Below are positions 39,051-46,544 of a DNA stretch of 64,000 nt, piece by piece. The position numbers and the translations under genes are program-made. Origin of the DNA: a bacterium (GTDB lineage: Bacteria; Patescibacteriota; Saccharimonadia; Saccharimonadales; UBA4665); the NCBI GenBank assembly GCA_021803105.1, contig JAJZMC010000001.1, forward strand, positions 42,640 through 106,639. The letters run 5' to 3'. Position 1 is the stretch's first letter; each line of letters opens with the position of its first letter. The notes beneath the pieces are model-generated. The model saw only the letters and a list, made by a program, of their open reading frames with translations. It had not been told where the DNA came from and did not search any database.

Positions 39051-40364
39051 TTATTTATTAAAATTTTGTCGTAACCAGTCGTCTAAACTATTACCTCCTC
39101 CTCCAGAAATCGCAATTACGATATCTTTATTTTGAAGATGATTAGTTATTTTTTGTAATAAATAATTATCTAAATTCGCTGGACTAGCAATTGTTTTATT
39201 AGATAAGTATTGAATTAATTCTTTTGGTGTTAAGATTTTTTGGTGTGGATTTTCTCTTGCCAAATAACTTGGTACCCAATAAATTTTATTTGCTACAGTA
39301 AATAATTTAGAATATTCTTTTTTTATAAAATATTGCCGCCTATTTGTTAACGGTTCGTAAATTATAATTATTTTGCCACTAGATATACCCTTGGCTTTTA
39401 ATTTCTTAGCTAATTCGTTAGCAACACTCATAGCGCCATTTATTTTTTCTGGGGTATGAGCATAATCAGAGTATAAATTGGGTATGATTTGTTCCATTCG
39501 GCGGGATAAACCAGGGAAGGTGTTAATTATCTTTATTAACTTATCTTCATCTTCATTAAAGATATTTTGTAGAGCTTTAATAACCAAATATGCATCTTCA
39601 CGATTATTTTTTCCTAAAAGATTTATTTTTTTAAGTGATGATGGGTTATTTTTTAAAATCACAGTGTTATTAATAGATTTAAGATTAGATAGTAGACTAT
39701 CTTTTTGCCATAAATAGGTTGTATTTGATTGATTAATAAATTGTTCAAAAGCTTCGTTGTATTCTTTTTGAGTGGGATAAATTTCTTGATGGTCCCAACC
39801 AATGCCAGAGATTAAACTTAAAAACGGCTTAAAGGCTAGAAAATTATGATCAAATTCATCAGCTTCATAAATAAAGTATTGACTATCTTTATTATATTCA
39901 CCCATATCACCAAAATTCACTTTAGCTGGTAAAATGTAAGAAATAGGACAGTTCATTTTTTTAAAAAGCCAGACTGTCATAGCAGTAGTTGTTGTTTTGC
40001 CGTGAGTGCCGGCGATGGCGATCAATTTTAATTTTTTTGTTTTAATAAAATAGTTTAAGAATTCGTCTCTTTTTGATATTTTAATATCTTGTTTTTCACA
40101 AAAAATTACTTCAGCTGGCTTTTTATTTTCTAAAGTAACAGCTGAACTGTAAACAAACCAGTCAATGGGTTTTTGTTGATGAATTTTTAAGATTTGTTCT
40201 TTAGTTTGACCAATATGAATATTATTAATATCATGTTTTTTAAGGTATTCTATGTAGGGACTATTTCTTTTATCTGATCCACTGACTTCCAATCCTGCAG
40301 CTTTAGCTATTTGAGCCATAGGTCCAATACCAGCTCCACCAATTCCAGAAAAATATACATGCAT
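39051..40364 (-). CDS. murC: UDP-N-acetylmuramate--L-alanine ligase
   Basis: 437 residues. VYFSGIGGAGIGPMAQIAKA is the N-terminal UDP-binding motif of MurC/Mpl; AGTHGKTTTTAM is the ATP P-loop; EADEFDHNFL and ISGIGWDHQEIYP are in order in the central domain. SDYAHTPEKI is the C-terminal Mur motif. It adds the first amino acid of the peptidoglycan stem peptide. The murein-tripeptide ligase Mpl is a near relative, but length and context favour MurC. Confidence 0.88.
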   Translation of the reverse strand: MHVYFSGIGGAGIGPMAQIAKAAGLEVSGSDKRNSPYIEYLKKHDINNIHIGQTKEQILKIHQQKPIDWFVYSSAVTLENKKPAEVIFCEKQDIKISKRDEFLNYFIKTKKLKLIAIAGTHGKTTTTAMTVWLFKKMNCPISYILPAKVNFGDMGEYNKDSQYFIYEADEFDHNFLAFKPFLSLISGIGWDHQEIYPTQKEYNEAFEQFINQSNTTYLWQKDSLLSNLKSINNTVILKNNPSSLKKINLLGKNNREDAYLVIKALQNIFNEDEDKLIKIINTFPGLSRRMEQIIPNLYSDYAHTPEKINGAMSVANELAKKLKAKGISSGKIIIIYEPLTNRRQYFIKKEYSKLFTVANKIYWVPSYLARENPHQKILTPKELIQYLSNKTIASPANLDNYLLQKITNHLQNKDIVIAISGGGGNSLDDWLRQNFNK

Positions 40365-40436
40365 AGTCTTTAGTATCTATAATTTAGCTGCATTTATCAA
40401 GCTATAATGATACATAATATGGCATAATAAATACAT

Positions 40437-41054
40437 ATGAATAAAAAAAGTTGGCATTATTATTACCAACATTATTTTAAACACATTAAGGCTAGATATT
40501 TTATTATTATTGCTTTAGTTTTTCTTACGGTTAGTGTTTTTGCGCTTCGTAACAATAATGAAACAATGATTAATTTAAGAGATCAAGTTTATTTAGCAGA
40601 TAAAAACAATAATAATGTACAGGGAGCACTAGATAAATTACAAGCTTACGTAGTTGCTCACATGAATACTAACTTAAGTTCTGGATCTAATGCTGTATAC
40701 CCTCCAATTCAATTAAAGTACACTTATCAGAGATTAGTATCAGCTCAGGAGGCTTATATAGTTAGCACAAATACTAATTTATATACTAATGCTGAGAATT
40801 ATTGTCAAACTGTTATACCTATCGGTACGACTAATTTTCTTGGTGGTCCTAGGGTTCCTTGCATAGAACAGTATGTTAAGACCCATGGTGCCAAAGCTAG
40901 TCCAATAAGCCCTAGTCTATATGAATTTGATTTTATTTCTCCTACTTGGTCACCCGATTTAGCTGGTTTCAGTTTACTGTTTGGAGGTTTATTTTTAATT
41001 ATTGGGACTGGTGTTTTTATAATTAATTTTATCTTAAAAAGAGTTGTTAGTTAG
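40437..41054 (+). CDS. Uncharacterised two-helix membrane protein
   Basis: 205 residues. N-terminal helix ARYFIIIALVFLTVSVFAL (about 18-37), an outside region of about 130 residues with two Cys (C121-like YCQTVIP and PCIEQYV), then a C-terminal helix near 178-200. Cys could be disulfide-linked by the DsbA-like protein. Family not recognised, but this layout is common in Saccharibacteria. Confidence 0.55.
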   Translation: MNKKSWHYYYQHYFKHIKARYFIIIALVFLTVSVFALRNNNETMINLRDQVYLADKNNNNVQGALDKLQAYVVAHMNTNLSSGSNAVYPPIQLKYTYQRLVSAQEAYIVSTNTNLYTNAENYCQTVIPIGTTNFLGGPRVPCIEQYVKTHGAKASPISPSLYEFDFISPTWSPDLAGFSLLFGGLFLIIGTGVFIINFILKRVVS

Positions 41055-41221
41055 CTTTTTTGAAATTATCATGTCTTAAATATTTTGTTAGTATTTAAGT
41101 TAAAATAGTTTGTAATCTTAGTGATTGTTTATAATTAATAACAGCTTAAAGTTTTATCAAGCATGTTCTAAATAATTAAAAGTTTTTTAGCGATTAGTCT
41201 TAAGTATGTAATTTATTAAAT

Positions 41222-41253
41222 AAAAAACCTCCCGTATTAAAGAGAGGTTTTTT
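41222..41253. terminator. Rho-independent terminator (bidirectional)
   Basis: Arms AAAAAACCTC (41222-41231) and GAGGTTTTTT (41244-41253) pair perfectly around a 12-base loop, with A and T runs on both sides, so it can end transcription from both convergent genes at 41054 and 41274. Confidence 0.85.
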
Positions 41254-41273
41254 ATTATTTATGTTTTTATGTT

Positions 41274-41948
41274 TTATGGTTTTGTTGTAGTAGTAGGTGT
41301 TGTAACTGTACCAGTGTTAGTAGCTGGAGTAGTAGTCTTTACTGTATTACCACTATTTGCTGCTGCGGTTGATGATGGTGCAGAACAGGTTTGACCATGA
41401 GGATTAGCTTTTTCAAAAGCTGCTACAGCTTTTGCTACTTGACCAGTTGGTTTTAAGTTTTCCCAAAAAGTGACCGAGTTGGTATTAATTATCATTTGAT
41501 CATATGGTGCGTGTAATTCACAGCCTAGTTTTACTAGAGAGACATTAGTGTTAGCGGCTGATGTTGAGCCTGTGGTTGAACTACTGCCATTTGTATTTGA
41601 AGTTTGAAGATAAAAAATGTTGGTAAGTATGAAATAGTTATTATTAATATCTTTAATATTACCAAAATAAACTTGGCCAGTATTTAAAAATACAGCTTGT
41701 AGTTTAGTTGTATTAATATAAGAGCTTTCATTATTGTTTTTACCAACGGCAATGTATGCTAATAAAGCTATAATTAAGATAACGACTGCAAAGCCAAAAA
41801 TAGCTGAAACAATTCTAAATATCTTGTTTTGGTCGCTATTTATACGACTTTCTTTTCGAATATTTGTTGATATTTGATTTCCAACAGGTGCTTGTTGAGC
41901 TGAAGAAGCTACATTAGGCTGTTGATTATTACGATTTGAAAAATCCAT
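41274..41948 (-). CDS. Uncharacterised single-pass membrane protein
   Basis: 224 residues. A Gln/Asn-rich cytoplasmic N-terminus of about 45 residues, one helix (RIVSAIFGFAVVILIIALLAYIAV), then an outside domain with LQAVFLNTGQVYFGNIKDINNNYFILTNIFYLQ, Ser/Thr linkers, two Cys (LGCELHAPYD and QTCSAP) and a Thr/Pro-rich tail. The strand pattern around GQVYFGNI is typical of a conserved CPR surface protein of unknown role. Confidence 0.6.
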   Translation of the reverse strand: MDFSNRNNQQPNVASSAQQAPVGNQISTNIRKESRINSDQNKIFRIVSAIFGFAVVILIIALLAYIAVGKNNNESSYINTTKLQAVFLNTGQVYFGNIKDINNNYFILTNIFYLQTSNTNGSSSTTGSTSAANTNVSLVKLGCELHAPYDQMIINTNSVTFWENLKPTGQVAKAVAAFEKANPHGQTCSAPSSTAAANSGNTVKTTTPATNTGTVTTPTTTTKP

Positions 41949-42101
41949 TTTTTACTCCACCTTCTTAAAATTCTTTTTATGGTTACTTGTGTTAGTTTAT
42001 ACTAGCCTAAAAAAAATCGCAAGAGTTATTTAGTATAAATAAAAAAACATGTGAATAACTATTGTTATTATCTTAAATATGTCATTTATTAAATTAAGGG
42101 G

Positions 42102-42131
42102 TTGACAAGTTATAACACATCAGAGTATGTT
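42102..42131 (+). promoter_or_regulatory. Promoter of the 65-residue protein gene
   Basis: TTGACA (42102-42107), an 18-base spacer and TATGTT (42126-42131) give a good sigma-70-type promoter, followed by a strong ribosome site GAGGGGAG just before the gene. Confidence 0.6.
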
Positions 42132-42169
42132 AAGATTACAATAATAATTTAAGAGGGGAGTTAAGTTAA

Positions 42170-42367
42170 ATGGCTTATAAGCACACAAATTCTAAAGGTG
42201 TTACATATTACCTAAATTCTAAAGATGTCGTTCTTAGGGGTGGCAAGAATCAGACTATTTATTATTTTAGTAAAGATCAACGAGCTGAGGCTACTGATTT
42301 ACCAGCTGGCTTTTCGGTTAATGAAAACCCACGAAATGGTTTTCTAACTATTAAACGAAATAAGTAA
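42170..42367 (+). CDS. Small conserved-type basic protein (65 residues)
   Basis: A compact beta-rich sequence: YYLNSKDVVLRGGKNQ, TIYYFSKD, LPAGFSVNENPRNGFLTI. No Cys, no membrane helix. Its own promoter, strong ribosome site and terminator indicate an independently expressed, probably abundant protein. Similar small proteins occur in CPR genomes as hypotheticals; function unknown. Confidence 0.7.
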   Translation: MAYKHTNSKGVTYYLNSKDVVLRGGKNQTIYYFSKDQRAEATDLPAGFSVNENPRNGFLTIKRNK

Positions 42368-42390
42368 TTATTAGTTTACTAGAATAATAA

Positions 42391-42427
42391 AAAAGAACTC
42401 AGGTTGAAATATACTGAGTTCTTTTTT
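42391..42427 (+). terminator. Rho-independent terminator
   Basis: AAAAGAACTCAG (42391-42402) pairs with CTGAGTTCTTTT (42414-42425) around an 11-base loop, followed by more T. It ends the transcript of the 65-residue protein. Confidence 0.85.
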
Positions 42428-42453
42428 GTTATAATTAATTTAATGGTTTTTTT

Positions 42454-43212
42454 ATGAGTAATATTATTTTAAAAGTTTCTAAATTAACAAAAATTTATAA
42501 CAATCATTTAGTTGTTAATAATATTTCTTTTAGTGTAAAACAAGGTGAAATTTTTGGTATTTTAGGACCAAACGGAGCTGGTAAGACAACAACTTTAGAA
42601 ATGATTGAAACATTAAGACCAATTGATGGTGGTAAAATTATGATTAATAATTTAGATGTTTCCCTACAACCAAATGATGTAAAACGTATTATTGGAGTTC
42701 AACCACAAACTGCAGCATTTCAAGATAAACAAAAAACTAAAGAAATTATCGAGATGTTTGCTGCTGCTTACGGTGAAAAAGTTAACCCGGTAACTCTTTT
42801 AAAAGAAGTTAGTTTATTAGATAAAGCTGATAGTTATGCTGAAACTTTAAGTGGTGGTCAAAAACAACGTCTTAGTATTGCTGTTGCTTTGGTGCATAAT
42901 CCGATTGTCTTTTTTTTGGATGAACCAACTACTGGGCTTGATCCTCAAGCGAGACGTAATTTGTGGGATTTAGTTAAAATGATTCGAGATAAAGGCGTGA
43001 CAGTCATTATGACCACACATTATATGGATGAAGCCGAATTATTATGTGACCGAGTAGCTGTTATGGATAGTGGTAAAATTATTGCTCTTGATACTCCTAA
43101 AAATTTAATAAAACAATTGATTAAAAAAGGTTTTAAAAAGGACATACCAGTATCTCAAGCTAATTTAGAAGATGTTTTTATTGATCTTACCGGAAAGGCT
43201 TTAAGAGATTAA
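42454..43212 (+). CDS. ABC-2 type exporter ATP-binding subunit
   Basis: 252 residues. Walker A GPNGAGKTTT near residue 36, Q-loop GVQPQTAAF, signature LSGGQKQRL, Walker B FFLDEPTTGLD, and the switch His in TTHYMDEAE. The last 30 residues resemble the C-terminal extension of DrrA/YadG-type proteins. It drives export with the permease encoded directly downstream (no gap). Confidence 0.95.
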   Translation: MSNIILKVSKLTKIYNNHLVVNNISFSVKQGEIFGILGPNGAGKTTTLEMIETLRPIDGGKIMINNLDVSLQPNDVKRIIGVQPQTAAFQDKQKTKEIIEMFAAAYGEKVNPVTLLKEVSLLDKADSYAETLSGGQKQRLSIAVALVHNPIVFFLDEPTTGLDPQARRNLWDLVKMIRDKGVTVIMTTHYMDEAELLCDRVAVMDSGKIIALDTPKNLIKQLIKKGFKKDIPVSQANLEDVFIDLTGKALRD

Positions 43213-44322
43213 ATGAAAAAACAATTTTTAACAGTATTAATCTTTACTAAAATTAATACTAAAAGATTTTTTCGAGACAAATTAGCTATATTTTTCGGTT
43301 TTTTATTTCCTTTAATATTTTTGTTTGTTTTTGGGTCATTATCTAATGGTAATAACAATGTTTCCTTTAATATTGCAGTGATTAATCAATCGTCTTCTAA
43401 CGCATCCGTAAAATTAGTTAAATCAATTGATAGTCAAAAAGTTTTCAAGATAAATAAAACAATTACTACTTTATTTAGGGCTAAACAAGCAATGATTAAT
43501 AGTCAGATTGATGCCACAATTTTACTTAATAAAAATTTTGGTCAAGTACTGAATAATCATCTGCCAACCGGAACAGTTAGTTTATTATATTCACAAAATT
43601 CAAATGTGGCTGGTCAAACAATAGCTTCATTAATGCAACAATCAATTTTAAAACGATTTAACGCTAAATATATCAAGTATTCACCCCCATTTACTGTTAA
43701 ATCTCAGCAGCTAAACGACCATAGTTTAACTGCTTTTGATTATACTTTTGCAGGTTTATTGGGTTTTTCTATTATTGGTATTGCAATTTTTGGTCCGGTG
43801 AATGTTTTTCCAGAGCTTAAGAAACAAGGGATTTTAAGGAGATTACATACTACACCACTTAAGGTTTGGCAATATTTTATTTCAACCATGCTATCTCAAG
43901 CTATTATTGGTTTATTTTCGGTTGGTTTACAATTTTTGGTAGCGGTTTCGTTTTTCCACTTAAAAATTAATGGCAATTTGGTTTATATAGCTATTTTCAC
44001 GATTTTTAGTATTTTTATGATTTTAGGTTTAGGTTTAGCAATTGGCGGTTGGGCCAAAAATGAACGGCAAGCGGCTCCACTTAGTAATATTATTGTTTTT
44101 CCAATGTTATTTTTATCTGGAACATTTTTCCCACGATTTGAAATGCCGATTTGGCTACAAAAGATTACTACTTACCTACCTTTAACTCCAGTAATTGATG
44201 GTTTGCGGTTATTAACCACAGAAAACAAAAGTTTGTTTCAAATCGGACCTCAAATAGGGTTGGTCTTTGCTTGGTTTATTATAATTTATATTGTAGCTTT
44301 TAGAGTTTTTCGTTGGGAATAA
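43213..44322 (+). CDS. ABC-2 type exporter permease
   Basis: 369 residues. One N-terminal helix (about 25-43), a large outside loop (about 44-175), then five helices with LKKQGILRRLHTTPL and PMLFLSGTFFPRFEMP, the ABC-2 signature. Starts immediately after the ATPase stop. Substrate unknown; drugs, lipids or polysaccharide are possible. Confidence 0.92.
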   Translation: MKKQFLTVLIFTKINTKRFFRDKLAIFFGFLFPLIFLFVFGSLSNGNNNVSFNIAVINQSSSNASVKLVKSIDSQKVFKINKTITTLFRAKQAMINSQIDATILLNKNFGQVLNNHLPTGTVSLLYSQNSNVAGQTIASLMQQSILKRFNAKYIKYSPPFTVKSQQLNDHSLTAFDYTFAGLLGFSIIGIAIFGPVNVFPELKKQGILRRLHTTPLKVWQYFISTMLSQAIIGLFSVGLQFLVAVSFFHLKINGNLVYIAIFTIFSIFMILGLGLAIGGWAKNERQAAPLSNIIVFPMLFLSGTFFPRFEMPIWLQKITTYLPLTPVIDGLRLLTTENKSLFQIGPQIGLVFAWFIIIYIVAFRVFRWE

Positions 44323-44323
44323 G

Positions 44324-45277
44324 ATGAGTTTTTATCAAAAATTACCCAAACCCTTTTTTGTATTAGCACCAATGGATGATGTTACTGATCTGGTCTTTCG
44401 TCAAATAATTAATGATCTAGCTCAACCGGATGTTTATTTTACAGAATTTGTTAATGTTGACGGTCTTTCCAGTGATGGTAGAAATAAATTACTTCATAAA
44501 CTTAAGTATACTAATCTAGGTAAGCCAATTATTGCTCAAATATGGGGAAAAGAACCAAGTAATTTTAAGAAAATTGCTACTGAAGTTAGGAATATGGGTT
44601 TTGATGGCATTGATCTTAATATGGGTTGTCCTGATAAAACGATAGTGAAAAATGGCTGTTGTTCAGCTTTAATTAATAATCGAGATTTAGCTAAAAATAT
44701 AATTACTTCTACTTTTGAGGGTGCAAAGGGTTTACCTGTAAGCGTTAAAACTAGAATTGGTTTTAACGATATTGATATGTCCTGGCTTGATTTTTTACTT
44801 GATTTTGAATTAGCGGGATTAACTGTTCATGGAAGAACAAAAAAACAGCTTAGTAAAACAGCCGCCGATTGGGATGTTATAAGTCACGTTAGACAGTTAA
44901 GAGATCAAAAAAAAGTGAAGACTTTTATTGTTGGAAATGGTGATGTAATAACCAGAAAACAAGGTATGATGTTAGCTAAAAAATATCAAATAGACGGCAT
45001 TATGATAGGTCGCGGGGTTTTTTCAGATCCCTTTGTTTTTTCAGAAAATAGTTTATGGAAATCGTATACTACTACTCAAAAGATAGAGTTATTTATTAAA
45101 CATATTAAGCTTTTTGATTTAACTTATTCTGAGAACGAACGTTCAGTTTATCAATTATTTAAATTTGCAAAGCTTTATATTAATGGTTTTGAAGGTGCTA
45201 GTGATCTTCGAGCCCGAATCATGTCAGTTAATAGTTCAAAAAAAGCTATTGAAATACTTAATAGCAGTTTAGCTTAG
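44324..45277 (+). CDS. tRNA-dihydrouridine synthase (DUS family)
   Basis: 317 residues. LAPMDDVTDLVFRQ (FMN site), FDGIDLNMGCPDKTIVKNGCCSAL with the catalytic Cys in NMGCP, SVKTRIGF, TVHGRTKKQ, GNGDV and GIMIGRGVFSDP follow the DUS order. It reduces uridines in the D-loop of tRNA. Begins 1 base after the permease gene, so it is co-transcribed with the exporter. Confidence 0.93.
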   Translation: MSFYQKLPKPFFVLAPMDDVTDLVFRQIINDLAQPDVYFTEFVNVDGLSSDGRNKLLHKLKYTNLGKPIIAQIWGKEPSNFKKIATEVRNMGFDGIDLNMGCPDKTIVKNGCCSALINNRDLAKNIITSTFEGAKGLPVSVKTRIGFNDIDMSWLDFLLDFELAGLTVHGRTKKQLSKTAADWDVISHVRQLRDQKKVKTFIVGNGDVITRKQGMMLAKKYQIDGIMIGRGVFSDPFVFSENSLWKSYTTTQKIELFIKHIKLFDLTYSENERSVYQLFKFAKLYINGFEGASDLRARIMSVNSSKKAIEILNSSLA

Positions 45278-45347
45278 ATATAAAAATTTATAACTTATGT
45301 TATAAATTGTTGATGAAATTTTTAGTTAGATAATACGTTAGAAATTT

Positions 45348-45423
45348 TGGTGGGGGAGGTTGGAATCGAACCAACTACCAAGCGGTTATGAGCCGCCTGC
45401 TCTAACCGATGAGCTACGCCCCC
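45348..45423 (-). tRNA. tRNA with CAU anticodon, Ile2-like
   Basis: A 76-base cloverleaf including an encoded CCA end. Anticodon loop CUCAUAA gives CAU. D-arm GCUC...GAGC, T-loop UUCGAUU and a GGCGG/CCGC anticodon stem are seen; the acceptor stem has one C-U mismatch at pair 6-67. The core GAGCAGGCG-CUCAUAA-CGCUUGGU resembles bacterial tRNA-Ile2, whose C34 is changed to lysidine by TilS, more than the elongator tRNA-Met. The initiator tRNA is a separate gene 596 bases away. Confidence 0.85.
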
Positions 45424-45506
45424 ATATTTATTAATTAACAGGTAGCATTATAGCAGATATTTTAGTAAAAGTTATATACTGTTAATAGCAAAATTAAAAT
45501 TAAGAT

Positions 45507-45953
45507 ATGAATTTCAAACTTTATAAAAAAATAATTAAAGATTTTTTATTACGCCTTCAGGATATAAGATTTAGCGGGCAAGTCTTATTTGTTATAATTG
45601 TATTAATGATTAGTTGGAGTGGTGTTAAAGCTATCCAAACAAACTATAATTTACAAAAACAAATCCTTAAATTAAATGAAGAGATTAAATTACAAAAGTT
45701 AGAAAACACTAATTTAGCTTTAGAAAATCAATATTATAATTCTAAACAGTATCTTGAACTTTCAGCAAGACAAAATTTTGGATTAGGATTTCCTGGTGAA
45801 ACTGAGATAATTGTACCAAATAATGTTGCTATGAGTTATATTGTACCACCACCACATAATAATGGATCTAATGTATCTACTGTTTCTAACCAACTTTTTT
45901 GGCAAAGAAATATTCAATCCTGGATAAAATTTTTCTTGCATCAGTCAGTTTAA
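45507..45953 (+). CDS. DivIC/FtsB-like septum formation initiator
   Basis: 148 residues. One N-terminal helix (about 24-42), a coiled coil (about 48-80: KQILKLNEEIKLQKLENTN), then QYLELSARQNFGLGFPGETEII, the typical ARexxglgxpGE element of the family. Length is somewhat more than FtsB (about 100). It should link FtsL and FtsQ-type proteins at the division site. Confidence 0.85.
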   Translation: MNFKLYKKIIKDFLLRLQDIRFSGQVLFVIIVLMISWSGVKAIQTNYNLQKQILKLNEEIKLQKLENTNLALENQYYNSKQYLELSARQNFGLGFPGETEIIVPNNVAMSYIVPPPHNNGSNVSTVSNQLFWQRNIQSWIKFFLHQSV

Positions 45954-45973
45954 TGTTTATATAGTACAACAGA

Positions 45974-46001
45974 TTGACAAGCGTTCTGTTTGTGTTAAGA
46001 T
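45974..46001 (+). promoter_or_regulatory. Promoter of tRNA-fMet
   Basis: TTGACA (45974-45979), a 16-base spacer and TAAGAT (45996-46001) lie 17 bases before the tRNA 5' end. Confidence 0.65.
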
Positions 46002-46018
46002 ACATAGAGTTTATTTAT

Positions 46019-46093
46019 AGCGGGGTGGAGCAGCGGCAGCTCGCGTGGCTCATAACCACGAGGTCGCAGGTTCGAGTCCTGTCCCCGCAACCA
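46019..46093 (+). tRNA. Initiator tRNA-fMet (CAU)
   Basis: 75 bases with encoded CCA. It closely follows the bacterial initiator: GCGGGGUGGAGCAGC at the 5' side, CUCAUAAC anticodon loop and CCCCGCAACCA at the 3' end. Position 1-72 is A-A, an unpaired end as required for formylation. The anticodon stem is GUGG/CCAC, so one of the three usual G-C pairs is U-A. The G+C-rich island starts immediately after it. Confidence 0.93.
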
Positions 46094-46100
46094 AATCATG

Positions 46101-46325
46101 CACCCAAAATACGAGACCGTGTTCCATGACCGGTCTTTATTTATTTACCCCTGTTAAATAAGTTTTATAGGCGCACTTTTCAATTCACTTGAAAGTTGAG
46201 TGAGCTACGCTCGAACCGCCCAAAGCCTTTAAGAGGCTCAATTAACTTCTTAAACACGTTCCATAACTGACCGACTAACATTATGAGGACTGGACACTTC
46301 AAAAACTGATCGCGTTTCATGACCG
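46101..46325 (+). repeat. Left copy of island-flanking direct repeat
   Basis: A 53-base segment (46101-46153) matches 55224-55276 at 47 positions, and all six differences are transitions. A second segment (about 46258-46325) matches 55382-55450 with similar transitions. The distance between the two segments is the same on both sides (157 and 158 bases), so it is a diverged direct repeat of about 226 bp. The first segment includes a hairpin AGACCG/CGGTCT followed by T-rich DNA (46114-46147), which may also terminate tRNA-fMet transcription. No gene is seen in 46094-46368. Confidence 0.75.
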
Positions 46326-46368
46326 ATTCCTATCCCACTAGGCCTCCAGCATTTACTATCCTTGATCG

Positions 46369-46533
46369 CTAATCCTGTTTGCGCTTCCCGGCAACTTCTA
46401 TTGATAACCTGGTGATCTCCAAATTACAGCTTTTATACTTTTTACACCAAGCTTCGCACCTTTTGGCTGTTTCCGCGTCCTCATAGTGCAGCCTACATTC
46501 CGGACATTGGTATAATTGACTTCCATTCTTCAT
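46369..46533 (-). CDS. Short zinc-finger protein (54 residues)
   Basis: 54 residues, last gene of the metal/redox operon, starting 12 bases after the cytochrome b stop. It reads YQCPECRLHYEDAETAKRC followed by EAWCKKYKSCNLEI: a C-x2-C pair and a second group of Cys, suitable for one zinc ion. Small proteins of this pattern occur in CPR genomes and others near metal or membrane genes; the function is unknown. The conserved pattern and operon position support it as real. Confidence 0.7.
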   Translation of the reverse strand: MKNGSQLYQCPECRLHYEDAETAKRCEAWCKKYKSCNLEITRLSIEVAGKRKQD

Positions 46534-46544
46534 AGCAAACGCCT

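Noticed and set aside
46019..46093. tRNA-fMet 3' end as attachment site duplicated at the island end
   Set aside because: The 3' end of the tRNA is not found again near 55 kb. The repeated segment begins 8 bases after the tRNA, so site-specific integration into the tRNA is not shown.
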